In this document: positions 17,089 through 25,510 of the stretch, piece by piece
Layout: every line of letters starts with the position of its first letter
How positions within the stretch are numbered: the first letter of the stretch is position 1
Assembly (NCBI GenBank): GCA_035719105.1
Contig: DASTGN010000003.1
Coordinates: 62,001 to 126,000 of the forward strand
DNA: 64,000 nucleotides
Direction of reading: 5' to 3'
Source of the DNA: UBA8389 sp035719105
GTDB taxonomy: Bacteria; Bacteroidota; Bacteroidia; Bacteroidales; UBA1402
Notes under the pieces: generated by a model
Seen by the model: only the letters and a program-made list of their open reading frames with translations
What the model was told of the DNA's origin: nothing
Databases searched by the model: none
Made by a program: the position numbers and the translations under genes

Positions 17089-18111
17089 ATGCACCCAATA
17101 CTAATTCTTGGTATCGAATCTTCCTGTGACGATACATCAGCAGCCGTTCTAAGGGATGGAAACCTATTGTCCAATGTCGTTGCCGGACAGAAGGTTCACG
17201 AAGCTTATGGCGGTGTGGTACCGGAACTTGCTTCCAGAGCTCACCAACAGAATATCATCCCAGTAGTTGACCAGGCACTCAAACAAGCTGGAGTCAGTCG
17301 CGAGGAAATTTCAGCAGTGGCTTTCACACGTGGTCCGGGTTTGATGGGGTCGTTGTTGGTTGGAACTTCTTTTGCCAAAGGATTTGCACGTGCTTTGGAC
17401 ATTCCATTGGTGGAAGTGAATCATTTACAAGCTCATATACTGGCTCATTTCATTCAAGTGGAAGGCGAATCGCATTGTTCGCCGGAGCTGCCTTTTCTTT
17501 GTTTGTTGGTGAGTGGGGGTAATTCACAAATCGTGTTGGTTCGTTCGTACGACGATATGGAAATCATTGGTCAAACGATTGATGATGCAGCGGGTGAGGC
17601 TTTTGACAAATGTGCCAAAGTGATGGGCTTACCCTATCCTGGTGGACCGGTTGTAGATCGGTTGGCAAAACTAGGGAATCCTAAGGCTTTTGTTTTCAGC
17701 AAACCACATATTTCAGGTTATGATTATAGTTTTAGTGGACTGAAAACGTCGTTTTTGTACAAAATCAGGGATGAAGTAGCATTAAATTCCGATTTCATCG
17801 AGCAAAATAAGGAAGATTTATGTGCATCGCTTCAACATACCGTTGTCGAAATCTTGATGGACAAACTACGAAAAGCATCCAAAGCATTGGGAATTAAAGA
17901 AGTGGCACTGGCTGGTGGCGTTTCTGCCAATTCAGGATTAAGATCTGCTTTCGAAGACCATGCCAAACGTTTTGGCTGGAAAATTCACATTCCCAAATTC
18001 GCCTACACGACTGATAATGCTGCCATGATAGCCATGACCGGTCATTTTAAATACCTGGAAGGTAAATTTGCTTCCATGGATGCGTCTCCATATTCCAGAG
18101 TGATCCTTTAA
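17089..18111 (+). CDS. tsaD: tRNA N6-threonylcarbamoyladenosine transferase subunit
   Basis: 340-aa Kae1/TsaD ASKHA-fold protein that transfers the threonylcarbamoyl group to A37 of ANN-decoding tRNAs together with TsaB and TsaE. Motifs: GIESSCDDTSAAV at the N-terminus; metal-binding H112 and H116 in VEVNHLQAHIL; LLVSGGNSQIVLV; GEAFDKCAKVMGLPYPGG; and AGGVSANSGLR. Length and start are normal for the family. It is followed 10 bases later by crcB. Confidence 0.96.
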   Translation: MHPILILGIESSCDDTSAAVLRDGNLLSNVVAGQKVHEAYGGVVPELASRAHQQNIIPVVDQALKQAGVSREEISAVAFTRGPGLMGSLLVGTSFAKGFARALDIPLVEVNHLQAHILAHFIQVEGESHCSPELPFLCLLVSGGNSQIVLVRSYDDMEIIGQTIDDAAGEAFDKCAKVMGLPYPGGPVVDRLAKLGNPKAFVFSKPHISGYDYSFSGLKTSFLYKIRDEVALNSDFIEQNKEDLCASLQHTVVEILMDKLRKASKALGIKEVALAGGVSANSGLRSAFEDHAKRFGWKIHIPKFAYTTDNAAMIAMTGHFKYLEGKFASMDASPYSRVIL

Positions 18112-18121
18112 TAGAAACAAC

Positions 18122-18490
18122 ATGATCAGACAATTTCTTTTCATTTTTATTGGGGGTGGACTAGGAAGTGTTCTGCGATCGTTGGCAGCTAAACTATTTC
18201 CTGCCACCGTCTATCCATTGGGAACCCTGTTGGTCAATGTGTTGGGCAGTTTGTTGATCGGATTTCTTTATGCCTTGCTCAGTCGTCACGTCATTGGCGA
18301 TAATTACCGATTATTGTTAGCCGTCGGTTTCTGCGGTGGATTCACTACTTTTTCAACCTTTTCAAACGAAAACCTGCACTTGATGCGTGAAGGTCAATGG
18401 TTGACCTTTATCCTATACTCCGTTGGAACGTTGTTGCTTTGTCTGCTATCCGTTTGGTTGGGTGATAAAATAGGGAATCAAATTCCTTGA
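18122..18490 (+). CDS. crcB: fluoride exporter CrcB/FluC
   Basis: 122-aa dual-topology fluoride channel with four membrane helices. The signature GGGLGSVLRSLAAK at the N-terminus and GFCGGFTTFSTFSNE, which carries the conserved phenylalanines and polar track, identify the family. It acts as a dimer in the inner membrane to expel fluoride. It lies 10 bases after tsaD, so the two are probably co-transcribed. There is no room for a fluoride riboswitch in front of it. Confidence 0.95.
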   Translation: MIRQFLFIFIGGGLGSVLRSLAAKLFPATVYPLGTLLVNVLGSLLIGFLYALLSRHVIGDNYRLLLAVGFCGGFTTFSTFSNENLHLMREGQWLTFILYSVGTLLLCLLSVWLGDKIGNQIP

Positions 18491-18501
18491 TTATCAATAA
18501 C

Positions 18502-19896
18502 TTATTCTACACTGAAAATTGGTTTGTCGGTTTTCTGCTCAGTTTGATAATATTGAATGGCATTGTCATTCATTTTCGGATACTGAGTTTTCAACAAACG
18601 AATCATTTCTGCACCAGCAAGCAAGGCAGGTCCGTAGCCATGTGCAGCGGCGTTGCTGACTGGGCGAGCGTAATAAAAAGCAGGGTCAAACCCCATACCT
18701 GTACCCACACAGGTTCCTTCTACTTCACCGTTAATTGAGATTTTGGTGGAAACCGCATTCCAACCCAATTGCGCAACTGGACCATAAGCCTTGCCATCCA
18801 ACCAACCTTGGTTGATGCCATGAGCTAAAGCGTACGTATAAATGGCTGTAGCTGATGTTTCCAAATAGGAGTCATTGCGATCCAACAATTGATGCCAGAA
18901 GCCAGTACCCGATTGCCAGGAGGCTAATCCTGCAGCATGCCGTTGATATATCGAAAGAACCAATGGATATAACGGATCGGAGGCAGGCAAGACATCCAAC
19001 ACTTCACATAAAGTCAGAATGGCCCAACCGTTGGCTCTTCCCCAAAAGAATGAAGGGTGGGGGTTCATATTTTCAACCCAACCATGACGAAACAAGTTCT
19101 TTTCAGGTACAAACATTCTGGAAGCAAAATTCAAAACCAATTGCGCTGCCTGGTGGATGTATTCGTTTTTACCGGTATAAATACTATATTGAGCGATGGC
19201 GGGTAAACTCATGTACATGTCATCCAACCAGACGGTATTCGGAAATGGTCTATTTCGAGAAAAAGTACCGTCCGATAGACGCTTTTCTTTGTTTAAAATA
19301 TAATCCATGTAGTTCAAAATCAACGCTTCACAGGTCTTTTTATCATTTGATGCTTGAGATACTTTGATCATGGCAGCACAAACAGCTCCAGCGTCATCGA
19401 GTGCTCGAGGTGCCAAAATCTGTCTCATTTGTGGATCTATTTTTTTGTCGGCAGCCAGTACTTTTTTAAATGCAGGTGCGACCCTTGCCAAAAAGCTAAT
19501 CCGTTCCGTCGCATATTTCAAATAAGCCGAATCACCGGTCGTTTCTGTCGAACGAACCATGGCAGCATAAGTCACCCCCCATTCATACGATGCAAGTCGA
19601 AAGCTACCACGAACCAGTTGGCTGTTTTCATCAATAGCATTGAAATTCTTGATTTTGACATGAGTTTGGCTGTTTTCCACTTCTGTCAAAGTAGAAGTCT
19701 GCAAATACTTCAATACCAGATCCATTTTGACTTTTACCGAGTTGATGGACAGAGCGCCATAAGGAATGGAATAAACCGGTTGAAGCATGTGCAGAGGGGT
19801 CTGTGAATCATTGGCCAATTTTTGGGCGTTCACATTGAATCCGACTAAAAACAACAACAATAGGGACAGTATACGTAGCTCAATTTTGATTTTCAT
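18502..19896 (-). CDS. secreted GH105/GH88-type unsaturated glucuronyl (rhamnogalacturonyl) hydrolase
   Basis: 464 aa. A Sec signal peptide (RILSLLLLFLVGFNVNAQ) indicates export to the periplasm. The catalytic (alpha/alpha)6 barrel shows VWLDDMYMSLPAIAQYS (Asp of the YteR-type active site), FFWGRANGWAILTLCEVLDV, and GTGFWHQLLDR followed by YLETSATAIYTYALA, all typical of GH105. Such enzymes remove the unsaturated uronic acid left by pectin lyases from rhamnogalacturonan oligomers. No SusCD pair or lyase is nearby, so it is an isolated saccharolytic gene. Substrate is inferred from the family. Confidence 0.86.
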   Translation of the reverse strand: MKIKIELRILSLLLLFLVGFNVNAQKLANDSQTPLHMLQPVYSIPYGALSINSVKVKMDLVLKYLQTSTLTEVENSQTHVKIKNFNAIDENSQLVRGSFRLASYEWGVTYAAMVRSTETTGDSAYLKYATERISFLARVAPAFKKVLAADKKIDPQMRQILAPRALDDAGAVCAAMIKVSQASNDKKTCEALILNYMDYILNKEKRLSDGTFSRNRPFPNTVWLDDMYMSLPAIAQYSIYTGKNEYIHQAAQLVLNFASRMFVPEKNLFRHGWVENMNPHPSFFWGRANGWAILTLCEVLDVLPASDPLYPLVLSIYQRHAAGLASWQSGTGFWHQLLDRNDSYLETSATAIYTYALAHGINQGWLDGKAYGPVAQLGWNAVSTKISINGEVEGTCVGTGMGFDPAFYYARPVSNAAAHGYGPALLAGAEMIRLLKTQYPKMNDNAIQYYQTEQKTDKPIFSVE

Positions 19897-19924
19897 GGCA
19901 AAGGTGCTTTAGATTCGTTTGTTA

Positions 19925-19932
19925 CAAAGATA
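19925..19932 (-). promoter_or_regulatory. -7 box of the GH105 gene
   Basis: TATCTTTG on the minus strand, 28 bases before the ATG. Confidence 0.6.
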
Positions 19933-20005
19933 CAAACCGTCCGTTAATTCAAAAACGATTTGAATTTTAATTCCCAAAACGGCATTCAATCAATTAAATT
20001 TCAGT

Positions 20006-20013
20006 TATTTTTG
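20006..20013 (+). promoter_or_regulatory. -7 box of the YjbR-family gene
   Basis: TATTTTTG, 22 bases before the ATG at 20036. Confidence 0.55.
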
Positions 20014-20035
20014 ATGAACAAAAACCCAAGAATGC

Positions 20036-20398
20036 ATGAATATCGAAGACTTACGTGCGTATTGTTTGTCCATTCCAGGAACAGAAGAATGTTTGCCGTT
20101 TGATGATGTGACTCTGGTTTATAAGGTGATGGGTAAAATGTACGCGTTGATTCCGTTGGATACCGAAAGTTGTAGCATTTCCGTAAAGTGCGATCCTGAG
20201 AAAGCAATAGAACTTCGTGAACGGTATCAGGCCGTGGAAGAAGCTTGGCATTTTAATAAAAAATACTGGAATACCCTGTACCCCAACAACGATATGGACG
20301 ATTCAGAAATCAAAAAATGGATTCTGCATTCGATCGATCAAGTAATTCTCAAATTGCCAAAAAAAAGACAAGAAGCCTATAGAAACTTGAAGCAATAA
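20036..20398 (+). CDS. MmcQ/YjbR family protein
   Basis: 120-aa protein of the MmcQ/YjbR family with a CyaY-like fold, found across bacteria and of unsettled function (some members bind DNA). Characteristic features are LRAYCLSIPGTEECLPFDDVTLVYKV at the start, the central KCDPEKAIELRERY, and the AWHFNKKYWNTLY motif. It is cytoplasmic and transcribed alone from a -7 box at 20006. Its stop codon is only three bases from the stop of the convergent acyl-CoA ligase. Confidence 0.85.
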   Translation: MNIEDLRAYCLSIPGTEECLPFDDVTLVYKVMGKMYALIPLDTESCSISVKCDPEKAIELRERYQAVEEAWHFNKKYWNTLYPNNDMDDSEIKKWILHSIDQVILKLPKKRQEAYRNLKQ

Positions 20399-20401
20399 GT
20401 C

Positions 20402-22093
20402 TTATGCTTTTTTCTTTTCGCTTTGTTTGTCTTTGTTCAGTGTGAAGCGTTTGATTTTTAAAGTGGCTGTTTTCTCAAAAGGTTCGTCTGTCCGTTGCAA
20501 TTCAGCCAGTTGCGCATGTTTTCCGACCGATTGGTTCACCTTCACCTTAAGTTCCTTCAGGTAAATATCGAGGCGCTTTTTCAATTCTTCCTCATAATTG
20601 ATGGCTGACTTCAATAATTCATGATACTTTTTTGAAAATTCTTCGGCATTCAGATAAACTTGTGCCACCAACTTTCCTTTATGCTGATAGACGACAGATT
20701 CCACGACGCCATCCATTCCATTGATAATGGCTTCGATTTCCTCCGGATAAATATTTTCACCGCTGGAACCTAAAATCATATTTTTACTTCGACCTTTTAA
20801 GGTAAGATTGCCTTTTTCGTCGAGCACACCCAAGTCGCCAGTATGGAACCAACCATCATCATCCAGCACTTCTGCCGTAATTTCTGGTTCCTTATAATAA
20901 CCTTTCATTACATTCTTACCGCGAACCACAACTTCTCCCTCACCAGTTAACGGGTTGATGTTGATTAATTTGGCTTCAACACCTTGCATGACTGGGCCAA
21001 CCGACCGAAATACCGTTTTGTCTACCGATGCTCCAAATATCATGGGTGCAGTTTCAGTCAGTCCGTAGCCACAAGAATAAGGAAATTTGGCATCTCGCAA
21101 GAATTTTTCAACTTCTGGAGCAACAGCAGCTCCACCAATACCAAAAAACTCCATATTGCCTCCAAAGACCTTTAACATCTTTTTTCCAGCAGCTTTGTGC
21201 AATAAGATCTGAATAGGACGAATCCTGTATAAGAAACGCATCAGCGAGGATTTCGTCAATTTAGGTTTTACGCCGACTCTGAAAAACTTTTCAATGATGA
21301 GTGGAACCGTGAGCATCATGGTTGGGCGAATCTCTTTTAGTAAGGGCATCAACACATTGGCAGTAGGTGCTTTGTCGATATAATGCGTGGTCGCTCCCTG
21401 CATGACGCCGAGTATCAGACCAAGCGTGCATTCATACGTATGCGCCAAAGGCAAAACCGATAGGTAAACGTCTCTATCGCTGACCGGGTGTATGGTCGTG
21501 CATTGATAGGCATCCCAAACCAAGTTTTCGTGAGTAAGCATGACTCCTTTGGATCGACCGGTGGTGCCAGAAGTGTAGATGATGCAAGCTAAATCATCAG
21601 GCTGAACCTGAATGGGCGTAAATTGTTTAAAAGCATCATTGTTTTCCATACAGAAGGTTTCAATGCGATTGCCTTCTGGCAGAGAGGAAAAATCATTGAT
21701 TTGAATGATAAACCCTTCGAAATCCAAGTCGACTCCGATTTTATTATAAACCTTCTTGCTAATTATCAATCCTTTGGCTTCAGAGTGCTTTAAAATGTTT
21801 TTGATTTCTACAATAGAAAAATCGACAAGCACAGGTACAACAACAGCCCCTAGGGATGTAATTCCAAAATAGGAAACGCCCCAATGGGGCATGTTTTCAC
21901 TGATCAACGCTACTTTGTCTAAAGGTTTTACACCATTTTCAGCCAAATAAAAACGCAATTCACCGGCCAATTTTCCCAACGCATTGTAAGTAACAACGCA
22001 TTCATCTCCCATGGTGGATAAGACTTTATCACCAAACAAGGATACGCTTTGTTCCAATACCGATTGCAATGTGTTAGTTGTAGGTTTGTTCAT
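20402..22093 (-). CDS. AMP-forming long-chain acyl-CoA synthetase-like ligase
   Basis: 563-aa ANL-superfamily enzyme that activates a carboxylic acid, probably a fatty acid, as acyl-AMP and then acyl-CoA. The P-loop-like A3 motif IIYTSGTTGRSKGVMLTHEN, the A5 region YGLTETAPMIFG, the A7 motif WFHTGDLGVLDEKG, the A8 hinge LKGRSKNMILGSSGENIYPEEIE and the A10 lysine region (EKTATLKIKR) are all present, so the enzyme should be active. Fatty-acid chain length or another substrate is not evident. Monocistronic, divergent from the his operon. Confidence 0.88.
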   Translation of the reverse strand: MNKPTTNTLQSVLEQSVSLFGDKVLSTMGDECVVTYNALGKLAGELRFYLAENGVKPLDKVALISENMPHWGVSYFGITSLGAVVVPVLVDFSIVEIKNILKHSEAKGLIISKKVYNKIGVDLDFEGFIIQINDFSSLPEGNRIETFCMENNDAFKQFTPIQVQPDDLACIIYTSGTTGRSKGVMLTHENLVWDAYQCTTIHPVSDRDVYLSVLPLAHTYECTLGLILGVMQGATTHYIDKAPTANVLMPLLKEIRPTMMLTVPLIIEKFFRVGVKPKLTKSSLMRFLYRIRPIQILLHKAAGKKMLKVFGGNMEFFGIGGAAVAPEVEKFLRDAKFPYSCGYGLTETAPMIFGASVDKTVFRSVGPVMQGVEAKLININPLTGEGEVVVRGKNVMKGYYKEPEITAEVLDDDGWFHTGDLGVLDEKGNLTLKGRSKNMILGSSGENIYPEEIEAIINGMDGVVESVVYQHKGKLVAQVYLNAEEFSKKYHELLKSAINYEEELKKRLDIYLKELKVKVNQSVGKHAQLAELQRTDEPFEKTATLKIKRFTLNKDKQSEKKKA

Positions 22094-22113
22094 GATCAGG
22101 ATGTTTATGAAGG

Positions 22114-22121
22114 CAAATGTA
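22114..22121 (-). promoter_or_regulatory. -7 box of the acyl-CoA ligase
   Basis: TACATTTG on the minus strand, 20 bases before the ATG. Confidence 0.55.
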
Positions 22122-22152
22122 GGCGGATTTTTTTAGATTTGGGAGTGATTCC

Positions 22153-22182
22153 TTGTAATTCAAGTTTTTTTTTGTAGTTTTG
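22153..22182 (+). promoter_or_regulatory. promoter of the his operon
   Basis: TTG (22153-22155), 19-base spacer, TAGTTTTG (22175-22182). The leader peptide starts 27 bases downstream. Confidence 0.75.
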
Positions 22183-22208
22183 TCATGTATTATTAAAAAG
22201 GAAACCAA

Positions 22209-22244
22209 ATGCATTTTATCCACCACCATCATCTTTTAAATTGA
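22209..22244 (+). CDS. hisL: his operon leader peptide
   Basis: An 11-codon ORF, MHFIHHHHLLN, with four consecutive His codons (CAC CAC CAT CAT) and a fifth at position 2. It lies between the his promoter and a terminator hairpin in front of hisG. That arrangement is the hallmark of ribosome-mediated attenuation: stalling at His codons when charged tRNA-His is scarce would favour an antiterminator. The start follows an A-rich stretch without a Shine-Dalgarno sequence. Confidence 0.88.
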   Translation: MHFIHHHHLLN

Positions 22245-22285
22245 ACACGGTTGGCCCGGATTTTGCGTAGACATACATCACTGAG

Positions 22286-22317
22286 AAGGCTTACCGGTAA
22301 CGGTTGAGCCTTTTTTT
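22286..22317 (+). terminator. his attenuator terminator
   Basis: AAGGCT...ACCG pairs with CGGT...AGCCTT (a small internal mismatch), followed by seven T. It lies 42 bases after the leader-peptide stop and 18 bases before hisG. Confidence 0.82.
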
Positions 22318-22334
22318 ATTCAATTAATCGAAAT

Positions 22335-23186
22335 ATGCTTAGAATTGCAGTTCAGTCCAAAGGTCGTCTCAATGAGGACACCATGTCATTGCTTCAGGAA
22401 GCTGGCATCAAACTAGAATCTGGTAAACGAACCCTGTTGGTCCCCTCCAAAAATTTCCCTGTAGAAATTCTTTTCTTACGTGATGACGATATTCCTCAAA
22501 CAGTAGCTACTGGAGTTGCTGATGTCGGAATTGTCGGTGAAAACGAGTTTTTTGAAAAGAAAGAAAACGCTGAGATCATCAAACGTTTGGGATTCAGTAA
22601 GTGCCGACTGTCCTTGGCTATTCCCAAATCCATCGAATACCAGGGTTTGGAATGGCTGAATGGTAAAAAAGTAGCTACCTCGTATCCCGTCATTTTGGGC
22701 GATTTCCTCCAAAAAAATGGAGTGAAGGCCGAAATCCACGTCATTACCGGCTCTGTTGAAATCGCTCCTGGAATTGGTCTGGCAGACTGTATTTTCGACA
22801 TCGTCAGCTCAGGAAGCACGTTGGTGAGCAACGCTTTGAAAGAAGTGGAAGTGGTGATGCAATCGGAAGCACTTTTGATTGGACATACCGAATTGACCGA
22901 AGAAAAACAGAACATTTTGGATGAATTGCTTTTCAGAATTCAGTCGGTTCAGAATGCTGAAAATAAAAAATATGTATTGATGAATGTGCCCAACGAACAA
23001 ATCGAAGCCATCGTCAATGAAATTCCAGGAATGCGCAGTCCGACCGTAATGCCCTTGGCTAAACCGGGTTGGAGTTCCTTGCATACGGTGCTCGAAGAAA
23101 AACGTTTTTGGGAAATTATCGGTAAATTGAAGGCATTGGGTGCCGAAGGTATTCTCGAACTCCCCATCGAAAAAATGATTCCATAA
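22335..23186 (+). CDS. hisG: ATP phosphoribosyltransferase, long form
   Basis: 283-aa enzyme that joins ATP and PRPP in the first step of histidine synthesis. Its length, with a C-terminal regulatory domain after about residue 210, marks the long form, which binds histidine directly and needs no HisZ. Motifs: RIAVQSKGRLNEDTMSLL at the start; GVADVGIVGENEF; ATSYPVILGDFL; and the PRPP loop ITGSVEIAPGIGLADCIFDIVSSGSTL. It is expressed behind the attenuator. HisD begins at the base after its stop. Confidence 0.96.
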   Translation: MLRIAVQSKGRLNEDTMSLLQEAGIKLESGKRTLLVPSKNFPVEILFLRDDDIPQTVATGVADVGIVGENEFFEKKENAEIIKRLGFSKCRLSLAIPKSIEYQGLEWLNGKKVATSYPVILGDFLQKNGVKAEIHVITGSVEIAPGIGLADCIFDIVSSGSTLVSNALKEVEVVMQSEALLIGHTELTEEKQNILDELLFRIQSVQNAENKKYVLMNVPNEQIEAIVNEIPGMRSPTVMPLAKPGWSSLHTVLEEKRFWEIIGKLKALGAEGILELPIEKMIP

Positions 23187-24467
23187 ATGAAACGCATTCA
23201 ATTTCCATCCTCCAATGAGTGGCCGCAGTTGTTGCAAAGACCTGCGTTTGACCCCTCAGGCTTGAATGAAGTGGTCAGTGAGGTGTTGCGAAATGTTCGC
23301 TCACATGGTGATGAAGCGGTACGTGATTTCGGATTGAAATTTGATAAAGTTGCTTTGGACAAACTAGAGGTTTCAGCATTTGAAATAGCTGATTCAGAAA
23401 ACAATATATCATTAGAGTTAAAGCAAGCCATTAACCTTTCCTGTGCGAATATTACAGCTTTCCATCGTGCTCAGGATACGCTTTTACCCATTGTAGAAAC
23501 CATGCCCGGAGTAACTTGTTGGCAAAAAGCCATGCCCATCGAAAAGGTAGGACTTTATATTCCAGGCGGAACGGCTCCCTTGTTTTCGACTGTGTTGATG
23601 CTTGCCTTACCGGCTAAAATTGCCGGTTGTCGAGAAATTGTCATGTGCACTCCACCGAATTCTCAAGGACTTGTTCATCCCGCTGTTTTGTATGCCGCAA
23701 AGTTGGCTGGTGTCAGCAGGGTTTTCAAAATTGGAGGAGTGCAAGCCATCGCTGCCATGGCCTACGGTACCGAATCGGTTCCAAAAGTCTACAAAATATT
23801 TGGACCAGGGAACCAATATGTAACAGCTGCCAAGCAATTGGTCAGCTTGCGCGATGTCGCCATTGATATGCCTGCCGGACCTTCCGAAGTGGAAGTGTTG
23901 GCCGACGAAACCGCTGTTCCAGCGTTTGTTGCCTCCGATTTGTTGTCCCAGGCTGAACACGGCAAGGACAGTCAAGCCATTTTAATAACGACCTCCAACG
24001 AACTGGCCGATGCCGTTGAGAAAGAGGTCTATATACAACTTGAACAGCTACCTCGTAAAGAACTTGCAGCTGTATCAATCCAAAACAGCAAGATCATTGT
24101 GGTAAAAAACATGATGGAAGCGGTTGAAGCAACGAATGAATATGCTCCTGAACACCTGATTATTGCTACAAAAGATCCACATCGGATTTCGGATGGAATT
24201 TATAATGCGGGTTCCATTTTTTTGGGCAACCTTACTCCGGAAAGTGCTGGCGATTATGCCTCGGGTACGAATCATACGCTACCCACAAACGGATTTGCCA
24301 AAATGTACAGTGGCGTCAACCTGGAAAGTTTTCGTAAAAAAATTTCCTATCAGGAAATCACTCCAGAGGGTTTGAAAAACATTGGCCCAGCCATCGAAGT
24401 CATGGCTGAAACCGAATCCCTGACCGCTCATAAAAATGCCGTGACCCTTCGAATGAAAGATTTATAA
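23187..24467 (+). CDS. hisD: histidinol dehydrogenase
   Basis: 426-aa zinc enzyme that oxidises L-histidinol to histidine in two NAD-dependent steps. Typical segments: IPGGTAPLFSTVLMLALPAKIAG; GGVQAIAAMAYGTESVPKV followed by GPGNQYVTAAK; DMPAGPSEVEVLADE; SQAEHGKDSQAILIT with zinc and catalytic residues; and NEYAPEHL with the active-site glutamate and histidine. The ATG directly follows the hisG stop. It is 5 bases from hisC. Confidence 0.96.
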   Translation: MKRIQFPSSNEWPQLLQRPAFDPSGLNEVVSEVLRNVRSHGDEAVRDFGLKFDKVALDKLEVSAFEIADSENNISLELKQAINLSCANITAFHRAQDTLLPIVETMPGVTCWQKAMPIEKVGLYIPGGTAPLFSTVLMLALPAKIAGCREIVMCTPPNSQGLVHPAVLYAAKLAGVSRVFKIGGVQAIAAMAYGTESVPKVYKIFGPGNQYVTAAKQLVSLRDVAIDMPAGPSEVEVLADETAVPAFVASDLLSQAEHGKDSQAILITTSNELADAVEKEVYIQLEQLPRKELAAVSIQNSKIIVVKNMMEAVEATNEYAPEHLIIATKDPHRISDGIYNAGSIFLGNLTPESAGDYASGTNHTLPTNGFAKMYSGVNLESFRKKISYQEITPEGLKNIGPAIEVMAETESLTAHKNAVTLRMKDL

Positions 24468-24472
24468 AAAGG

Positions 24473-25510
24473 ATGATGAAACTGAACGAACTCATACGCC
24501 CCAATATTTACAAACTGAAGCCTTATTCATGCGCTCGGGATGAATTTCAGGGAGAAGCCTCGGCTTACTTAGATGCCAACGAGAACCCATTGAATGCTCC
24601 TTGGAATCGGTATCCCGATCCTTTGCAAAAATCCCTGAAAGAAAAAGTTGCGGCTTTAAAAGGCGTTCGAACCGAACAATTGTTTTTCGGAAATGGAAGT
24701 GATGAACCCATTGACCTGATTGTTCGTATTTTTTGTGAGCCTGGGGTTGATAACATCGTAGCAATGGACCCAAGTTACGGTATGTACGAAGTATGTGCCG
24801 ACATCAATCAAATTGAATACCGTAAAGTCGCCCTGAACGAAGACTTTACATTAGATTCCACCAAACTGCTTGCTGCGAAGGACTCCAAAACAAAGGTTAT
24901 ATTCCTCTGTTCGCCAAACAATCCTACTGGAAACGATTTGAATATCAATCAGATAATTAAAATAATCGATCATTTTGAAGGAATTGTCGTAGTGGACGAA
25001 GCTTATATTGATTTTTCCTCCAGGGACAGTTTTTTGAAGACATTGGATAAGTACCCGAACCTCATTGTGTTGCAAACATTCTCCAAAGCATGGGGCATGG
25101 CTTCCGTTCGATTGGGTATGGCTTTTGCCTCACCCGAAATCATTCATTACCTGAACAAAGTGAAGTATCCTTACAACATCAATTTGCTTACACAAAATTT
25201 TGTTGCTGCCGAATTGGAGAATTTGGACCGTAAAAACGACTGGGTCGATCTGATTTTGCAACAACGATCCTTTTTGATTTCAGCATTGGAAAAATTACCG
25301 GTGGTTCAACACATCTTTCCGACAGATGCCAACTTCGTTTTAGTAAGGGTGGTGGATGCCAATGCCGTTTATCGCTTTTTGGTAGACGAAAAAATTATCG
25401 TCCGAAACCGCAATTCTGTTACCTTATGCCAAGGTTGTTTGCGCATAACGGTGGGTATCCCCGAAGAAAATGAATTGCTTATCAACGCTTTGAAAAAAAT
25501 AAATGCATGA
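24473..25510 (+). CDS. hisC: histidinol-phosphate aminotransferase
   Basis: 345-aa PLP fold-I aminotransferase that converts imidazole-acetol phosphate to histidinol phosphate. Motifs: DANENPLNAPWNRYPDP; FFGNGSDEPIDLIVRIF; CSPNNPTGNDL; VVDEAYIDFS; and the PLP lysine in LQTFSKAWGMASVRLGMAFA. Two ATGs are adjacent (24473 and 24476); either could be used. The stop overlaps the hisB start by four bases (ATGA), which implies translational coupling. Confidence 0.95.
   Translation: MMKLNELIRPNIYKLKPYSCARDEFQGEASAYLDANENPLNAPWNRYPDPLQKSLKEKVAALKGVRTEQLFFGNGSDEPIDLIVRIFCEPGVDNIVAMDPSYGMYEVCADINQIEYRKVALNEDFTLDSTKLLAAKDSKTKVIFLCSPNNPTGNDLNINQIIKIIDHFEGIVVVDEAYIDFSSRDSFLKTLDKYPNLIVLQTFSKAWGMASVRLGMAFASPEIIHYLNKVKYPYNINLLTQNFVAAELENLDRKNDWVDLILQQRSFLISALEKLPVVQHIFPTDANFVLVRVVDANAVYRFLVDEKIIVRNRNSVTLCQGCLRITVGIPEENELLINALKKINA

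Noticed and set aside
17089..18490. A fluoride riboswitch controlling crcB
   Set aside because: Only 10 bases separate tsaD and crcB, and I see no riboswitch-like structure upstream of tsaD.
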